Assembly: GCA_022702485.1 (NCBI GenBank)
Contig: JAJIYY010000002.1
Coordinates: forward strand, 2,046,001-2,110,000
Origin: Simplicillium sp. C3G150-2
Taxonomy: Eukaryota; Ascomycota; Sordariomycetes; Hypocreales; Cordycipitaceae
Length of the DNA: 64,000 bases
Direction of reading: 5' to 3'
The notes beneath the pieces were generated by a model. The model saw nothing but the letters and a program-made list of their open reading frames with translations, searched no databases and was not told where the DNA came from. The translations under genes were made by a program, and so were the position numbers. How positions within the stretch are numbered: the stretch's first letter is position 1; each line of letters opens with the position of its first letter. Shown here in pieces: positions 58,154 through 64,000 of this stretch.

Positions 58154-59876
58154 TGCCAATCAAGCGAGCTGGAATACATTAAATTTATGCGATAAATGGA
58201 TAAGTTGTGTACAAAGAGTTTAGTCGCCTGATTATTGCCTCTGAGCCCCTCCGAGCAAGTCCAAGTCCAAGTCCAACTACAACTCCGAGCACAGCTAAGG
58301 AGCGCCAGAGTAAAGACAGCTAACGGCACTGTAGTATCCGTAATCTAACCTTCCGCAGCACTAAGTTACCATATGATCCATCACAACAACCCAGCACCAA
58401 TAACTGCCGAATCATTACAAGTACGACACAACAGCATGATGCCATTTCGCTTCCAGCCAAGAAAATCGAGAGAATAAACGAACTCTTTCGGACCTATTGT
58501 TCCTCTCCAACTCGCACAGATGACGAGAAAATAAAGACCTTCAACACCAGCCCCTGCCGTGCAGTGGGACCACATCCTTGACGCCAAACTCGTTCTTCAG
58601 TGCTATTAGCAATCTCTTACACCACCACCCCCCTGCGACCACCTCGTCGCCACAAGATGAACTAGCTCTTTAACCTGTTAGGGTAGTTGCCGGCCTTACA
58701 AAAGTTCTTTGTTAAGTCTAACCCCAATTCAAAGTAGTGAATTGAAACGAGCGCCGCTCTTTAATTCGCAACGTAATAGATGCATGTCTGACCAGGCAGC
58801 AGCAACTTTTTCTCGCCAATTCGCAGCAGTTCGTTTAGCTTTTCTCATTGATTCAGCGCCACCAATCGGTTATCCAGGGTTCGAGCTCAAGCCCGTGCCC
58901 GAGAACCGAGGATAGGATGGCTTGCGCGCGCCTTACCAGCAAGCCACTGATGCAGCCCATTTCATGATCACCAACTGGGCGTTGCCGCATTCTTGAAAAG
59001 AGAAAACACAATAGCCCACCGCAATTGGCGCAACCCGGGTATAAACCCGTGATGAGGATGTTCAAACGTTGGGGATTAGTGCATTTTAGTGCAGGCGGGA
59101 GCCCACCGACTACCCGCTCGACCTTATTTCCTGTCCGTGAAGAGACTTGGCAAAGACAAGAGACAGTATATATATTTTTGGAAAGAAAAAAAGGGCACAA
59201 AACCCCAACTGAATGGAATGCGACGTCTAGTGGATTCCCTTCTCCGCCATTTGTCACCCATGTGCTTTGACTGGTCGCAAAAGATGAGGTGACTCGGGTC
59301 CTCTGAGACCTTTTGCTTCGTCCGGGAACCACAGGGAGCCCATCAGATATGACAGCTCGTTGTTGTCGCCGCCCGGAAATCCAGCAATCTTCGCAGGGAT
59401 GAAGGATTGACACAAACCCGGTCTCTTAAACCCCCTGCTTGATTAACGGGCCAAAGCCGTCCCCTGTGCGAAAGGCATCCCCTAGTTTACATTTCGTGTT
59501 AAAGCGCCCTTTCCCACTCTTGTCTTTTCAGCTACTTTCTCTCTGCCGTCACCCACTCACCCCCTGGTACATCACAGCGTCGTATTGGTCCAACGGCATC
59601 ATCACCAACCGGAACCGGCTATCGCTTAGCACGAGACCGGAGAAAGGAAGAAAAAAAGAAAATCTCTGCACGTGCGTATTTGTGTTCAAGGATGTCTAGG
59701 GGGCCTGTGTGAAGTTTATCCCACTGGGATCGAGCTCGGTATAGATATCTAGTGGGCGGCACATCGGAGATCCTGACCGATTTCTGTCTTCCTACTCAAA
59801 GCCTCAAAATTTCGAACCTGCGGCTTTTAGGCTGAGATCAGTTGCGTGTGTTTTGAACATTTCACATCAACCCATC
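58154..59876. other. 1.7-kb intergenic region, no gene seen
   Basis: Between the reductase and the receptor-like gene. The longest frame (minus strand, about 58,853-59,413) has no start context, domain or splice logic and is not supported. The interval 59,440-59,700 is pyrimidine-rich and could be part of the receptor gene's promoter. Confidence 0.5.
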
Positions 59877-61322
59877 ATGGCGTTTCCGGTCACGAATGGG
59901 GTGACGACGTTTATTCCGCCGCCGCCGGGCGTGGTGCCAGACTTTGATCATCCGCAGCAGCAGAAGTGGTTGGAGCATTATTTGGTGTTTGCGATTGGGG
60001 CGCCGTTGGCGTTTTTGGCGCTGTGTCAGCGGTATTATACGAAGGTTTATTTGTCCAACGGATTGCAGATTGATGATTGTGAGTGCTGCGTGTTACAACT
60101 CTTTGGTCTTCAAGAGCGGAGTGCTGACTGTTGCAGTTTTTATGTTTCTTGGCTGGGTAGGCCTCTCACTGTCTGGTGTATAGGCTGTAGCTAACTGTTT
60201 AGGCCATGTCGATTGTCACGCAAGCTCTTCTCGTCCGTAAGTATACCACCATTCCTTGGCAATATTAATACTAACTTGTCAAGGCTCCATCGCAGAAGGC
60301 GGCATGTGCGCACACGCATGGGAGATGCCACTTGAGCGCTTCGAACGATACTCTGTCGTATGTGTCTTCGTCTAATATCTCTGTGTTTGTCTAACAGCAA
60401 TAGACGACATACATTGCTGCCCCCGTATACCAGCTCTGCAACGGCTTCACAAAACTATCCCTCCTCGCCATCTACTTGCAACTCTCGCCCCAAAAATGGT
60501 TCAGGATCGCCACATGGTCCAGCATCGTCGTCGTAACCATCTACACGGTAGTCATTTCCGCCATCATGTTCTTCCACTGCAACCCCGTCCGCAAGGCATT
60601 CGACTTTGAAATCGCCCACGGGTCATGTCTTGACGCTGGTGCGCTGTACATGGCCACTGCGGTGTCGAATATCATTACGGACGTGATTTTGTTCTTGCTG
60701 CCGACGCCGTTGGTGATTCGATTGGAGATGGACCGGGCGCAGAAGATTGGCGCCATTGTTATTTTCGGAATTGGGTCAATGTAGGCCATTATCCCATTTG
60801 ACATTTACGAACACTGTACTAATTGTGACAGGACTGTTGCAACTTCCATCATCCGTCTCACCCAATTGCCCGCAACATTAAGAAGCACAGATCCGTCATG
60901 GGACGCCGCCCCAGCCGACGTATGGACGTAAGTACATTCGGTCAGCATAATGATGCATTACAGGCTAACAGACCAGCTTCGTGGAAGGGAACCTCTTTGT
61001 CATCTGCGGCTCGATGCCTACCATCCGCCGGTTCGCGAGACACGTCCTCCCCAGCATCTTTGCACCACCAACGGCACCCTCGACGGTGGGATCAGGGAAT
61101 GTGAATAATACGATATCGCAGAATAGCAGTCGACCGAAGCGACGTCAGCAGTACGAGTTGTTTACGGAGGACAATGAGATGCACGAGTTTGAGCCGCGGG
61201 ATGCGGAGGCGGCCAAGGATAATGTGTCGTCGGAGACGGCGGTGGCGTGGGAGGGGGAGGGGGATTCGAATAGTGAGAGGGCGATTTTGGAGAGGGGATT
61301 GGCTGTGAAGCATTACGATTGA
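59877..61322 (+). CDS. PTH11-type seven-helix membrane protein (fungal rhodopsin-like domain)
   Basis: Seven exons (59877-60078, 60137-60156 of 20 nt, 60203-60236 of 34 nt, 60284-60357, 60404-60780, 60832-60927, 60977-61322) join in frame to 382 residues. About seven hydrophobic segments run from residue 30 to 290. The family order is visible: a short extracellular N-terminus without CFEM domain, TKLSLLAIYLQL in the middle, FFHCNPV with the loop cysteine, GSCLDAGALYMATAVSNIITD, LLPTPLVI, and FVEGNLFVICGSMPTIRRF after the last splice. The C-terminal 90 residues are hydrophilic, acidic and likely cytosolic. Proteins of this large Pezizomycotina family include the Pth11 host-surface sensor and transmembrane members of metabolite clusters. 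Ligand and coupling unknown. Confidence 0.88.
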
Positions 61323-62151
61323 TTTGTTTGTTGGGTCTGGGATTTGGATCTTGGTTTTTGGCATTGAGCGATGGAGTTTGGACGGCATATGATGGCATTC
61401 ATGATATTTATACTGGACAATTTGATATCAATTTAACTTTGAGATGACAGTCTTTTGATTATTTGATTGTGGATCTTCCAGGCAATATTTGTCTGTATTT
61501 TTGTTTCTGTTACTGTTGCTGTTGGTTCACACTTTGCAGCTCTAGTAGTCCTGGTTGCGGTACAGCACGCTAAGAACTGTCAGCTTGAGAAAATAAAAAC
61601 GAAAGTAAAATTCTTGGCCATCTCATAGTCGAATCTGTGTTGCTATAATTTTTAATTTATTTATATCATTGGTTTCCGTATTGCTTTATTTTTATTGATG
61701 CTAGTAATACCAGAGACACAGCTCTTGTATGGTCAGTCTGGACACAGTGAGGGAGATACTGAACAGCCATCCGACGTTGTAAAATCATAAACAAAAATTC
61801 TTGACATACTTAATGTCACTTACTGTGCATTTAATATTTCCTTAGAATTTATTTATGCATGATTCATTTTTAATTCCAGTCACTGCGCAGGCGGCTCTTG
61901 ACGGTGGGGTCAGGCGCGTGCGAGTGGCAGCAGACCTCCCCCAAGACTCCCCCAAGACTCCCCCAAACTGCAACTCCACACGCTAAAGCGTCTCGATGCA
62001 ACACGACATCGGCTCATGAGCATCTGCCGCTCGCCGATCCAGCACCTACCGCCAACGGGACACATCACTCAAAAAGTATCTTAAGTCCATCACAATAACT
62101 TGGCCAACTCCTCACCTCGACTCTGTGTCTCTCACTTTACTGCTCACCACC
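61323..62151. other. Intergenic region, no gene seen
   Basis: The left two thirds are AT-rich (3' flank of the receptor gene and spacer). From about 61,880 on the sequence becomes C-rich, including three ACTCCCCCA repeats at about 61,943-61,970, and leads into the promoter of the Pbn1 gene. Confidence 0.5.
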
Positions 62152-63761
62152 ATGAAGGAACGTGTCACTTTCGTCCACGCCCAAGGGGCAGACCTCGACC
62201 CCAAGCTCCTCAAGGTGTCCAAGGATGGCTTGGCCGGCCCAACCATCAAAACCACCCGCGAAGACAGACTCACAATCCCCCTCGAGGAGTTACCGCCGGG
62301 CATTCAACAGACGCTGACGCAGCTGAGCCAGCTGAATGTGCGCTGGTCCAGTCCCAGGCTGTACGACACCGAGGAGGCGTTTAGTGCGCGTACCTCCCCG
62401 GGTTTTCATGTTTCGTTGGCGCAGGTTAGGGTGGAGGGATTGACTGGCGATGACTCTTTACCTGTGTGAGTACCACCACACTTATTGATTGGAGTAAAAG
62501 GCTAATGATGCGTAGCAAGCAAGTTCAGATGATGTTGAGAGTGTTTGAGAAATGTGACATCAAGGATGTCAAGGTGAGTTTATACCCCGTTCACTCCATC
62601 AACAGCTTTACTAATTGCCTGCAGTCCTTTTCAAAATTAAAAATTGAATCCGATCCAGACACAGATTATTTTTACTTCTACCAGCCCATGGACACCCTCA
62701 ACTCCTTTGGCAAAGCCACGGCAGACCTCTTCTGCGACAAGGAAGATGAAGCCTGCAAGGCGAGGATGAACAGCTTCGGTGACGCTTCCACCCTCGACGT
62801 CAAATACGACTCCGTCTCCCGCGCCGCCAAGCTCACCATCATGTGGGCTCCCAAGGAGCAATCACTAAACGTCGCTGCCAGCAAGAAGCGCCGCGTCGAA
62901 GTCGGCATCCTCGAGCAAGGCGTAGCCGCCAACCAAGAGTCCTACGAGAGCGGCCTATCCGGCCTCTTGACTGTCTTGGGCGAGAACAAGGAACCCTCTC
63001 CCGTGCTCTTCAACTTTCCCGCCCGCCACCGCAAGACCGCCGACACATTCACTGCATCCTTCCCTCCCCCCACGGGCATTCACCCGACGCTCCAGCTCAG
63101 CGTCAGTTCCTCCACCTCCCCCAACCCAGATGGCAAATGCTCACCTCACGCATACCTGACGCTCCCCAACGTCATCTTCGCAGACCGCTACCAGCTCGCC
63201 GACAGTCTATTCCTGGCCTCCAAGAACCTTACTGGCACGCCGCAGATCAGCACGCCCGTGGACCTGGAAGCGCCAGCCTACAACACGTCGACGTGGGGAT
63301 CCAATGCGCTGGTTCAACTTGCGCCGCCCAAGGACACGCAGGGGGCATTCACGTCAGAGATTCCTCTGCACTTGCGCTACGTAGCGCCCAAGGATTCGGG
63401 CGGCCAGGCAATTGAGCTGCCGTACCCCGTTGTGTTCTGGGCGTGCGACCCCGTGGCAGACGCAGATCTCTCCAAGAGTCCGTTTGATAATGCCCACCTG
63501 GGCTACGATGACTTATTCCCACAGGGTACTACGTTCTGGCACATCAACCCGAAGCCGGAGAGTGGCGACCACATAACTAGCCAGCTTGTGGTTCCTGCGC
63601 TGGAGGAAGAGGCCGCGTCTACGATAGCGTTTGGCACGGCTGCAGTGGTGATACTGGGCTTTACGTGGGTTTTGTGGAAGGTGATTCGGGGAGTTGTGGC
63701 GAATGGATATGGGACCAAGCTTGCAGTCGAGGAGAAGAAGGAGGATAAGAAGAAGAAATAG
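62152..63761 (+). CDS. pbn1: Pbn1/PIG-X, ER subunit of GPI mannosyltransferase I
   Basis: Exons 62152-62465, 62516-62573 and 62625-63761 give 502 residues (yeast Pbn1: 416). The protein stabilises Gpi14/PIG-M, which adds the first mannose to the GPI precursor in the ER lumen, and in yeast also assists protease B processing. The ATG at 62152 is the first in frame. A large lumenal domain contains the family signatures LPNVIFADRYQLADSLFLAS and LPYPVVFWACD, with N-glycosylation sequons (NLT, NTS). One membrane helix near the C-terminus (STIAFGTAAVVILGFTWVLW) is followed by a short basic tail ending in KKKK, a dilysine-type ER retrieval signal. The yapsin-like protease at 11.9 kb would be a client of the GPI pathway, but not a neighbour in an operational sense. 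Confidence 0.85.
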
Positions 63762-64000
63762 ACGTCACCACAGACAGCATAAATTATTATTACTATTATT
63801 AACACTGTAATTGATTTCTCATTTCTGTAAACGTAAGGCTGCGATGCGAGTCAGTGAACTTTTGTATTAGTTCCGGTGACATTTTTCTTAAGGCGGCGTC
63901 GCACGTGACGCTAAAAGCGGCAACTACTTTTCATCCATAAGTCAACCAAGCCTTTTCTGCAAGATTGTCAATCACGGAAAATATCGGCTTTCTTTATTAA
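63762..64000. other. 3' flank of pbn1
   Basis: AT-rich sequence with an ATAAATTATTATTA stretch just after the stop, likely the polyadenylation region. No gene visible before the window edge. Confidence 0.5.

Noticed and set aside
58853..59413. 186-codon minus-strand frame
   Set aside because: No family features, signal peptide or splice sites; composition resembles surrounding non-coding DNA.

Overview
The window is nuclear DNA of a filamentous ascomycete, most likely a sordariomycete of the order Hypocreales. The evidence is short spliceosomal introns (mostly 45-75 nt, GTRNGT donors, CTAAC/CTGAC branch sites), Zn2Cys6 and PTH11-type fungal families, and a LysM/killer-toxin-like chitinase pair of the kind known from mycoparasitic and entomopathogenic Hypocreales. 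The species is an inference; no rRNA or marker gene is present. All exon joins were derived by eye from splice signals and reading-frame closure; every complete multi-exon model closes in frame.

Layout. 1-1,491: 5' part of an MFS transporter (minus strand, cut by the window edge). 3.4-4.8 kb: three tRNA-Arg(ACG) genes in an otherwise empty, partly AT-rich stretch. 5.4-9.3 kb: two vacuole/endomembrane genes tail to tail, Vps18 (HOPS/CORVET) and a V-ATPase proteolipid. 11.9-13.3 kb: GPI-anchored yapsin-type aspartyl protease. 14.1-16.9 kb: Zn2Cys6 transcription factor. 18.2-19.1 kb: small multi-pass membrane protein. 19.9-20.7 kb: acyl-protein-thioesterase-like hydrolase.

20.9-34.6 kb is the most distinctive region. 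A 1,294-residue LysM-CBM18-GH18 chitinase of the killer-toxin-like subgroup C is transcribed divergently from a secreted protein with four clear LysM modules plus one degenerate one. Around this pair lie a secreted protein of unknown family ending in Gly-Cys-Leu, three paralogous type I membrane proteins that share a cysteine pattern, an intron of identical position and phase and a glycine-zipper membrane segment, and one decayed fourth copy. I read this as a candidate chitin-targeting/antagonism locus with its own family of surface proteins.

34.6-49.1 kb is very gene-poor and contains one recognisable gene, a TALE/KN homeobox regulator (37.7-38.9 kb), with about 10 kb of apparently non-coding DNA upstream of it that repeatedly carries GTACTGTAC-type palindromes. 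49.1-51.9 kb encodes an unusual caspase-like / homeodomain-like / rhodanese fusion. 52.7-54.4 kb: secreted FAD-linked oxidoreductase. 55.3-56.4 kb: two broken copies of one unknown fungal gene family with Trp-to-stop changes of the G-to-A type. 57.0-58.2 kb: PRISE-type short-chain reductase. 59.9-61.3 kb: PTH11-like seven-helix protein. 62.2-63.8 kb: Pbn1/PIG-X, the partner subunit of the first GPI mannosyltransferase.

Housekeeping genes (vps18, vma3, pbn1, tRNAs) therefore alternate with accessory blocks (chitinase/LysM cluster; oxidoreductase, pseudogenes, reductase and receptor on the right).
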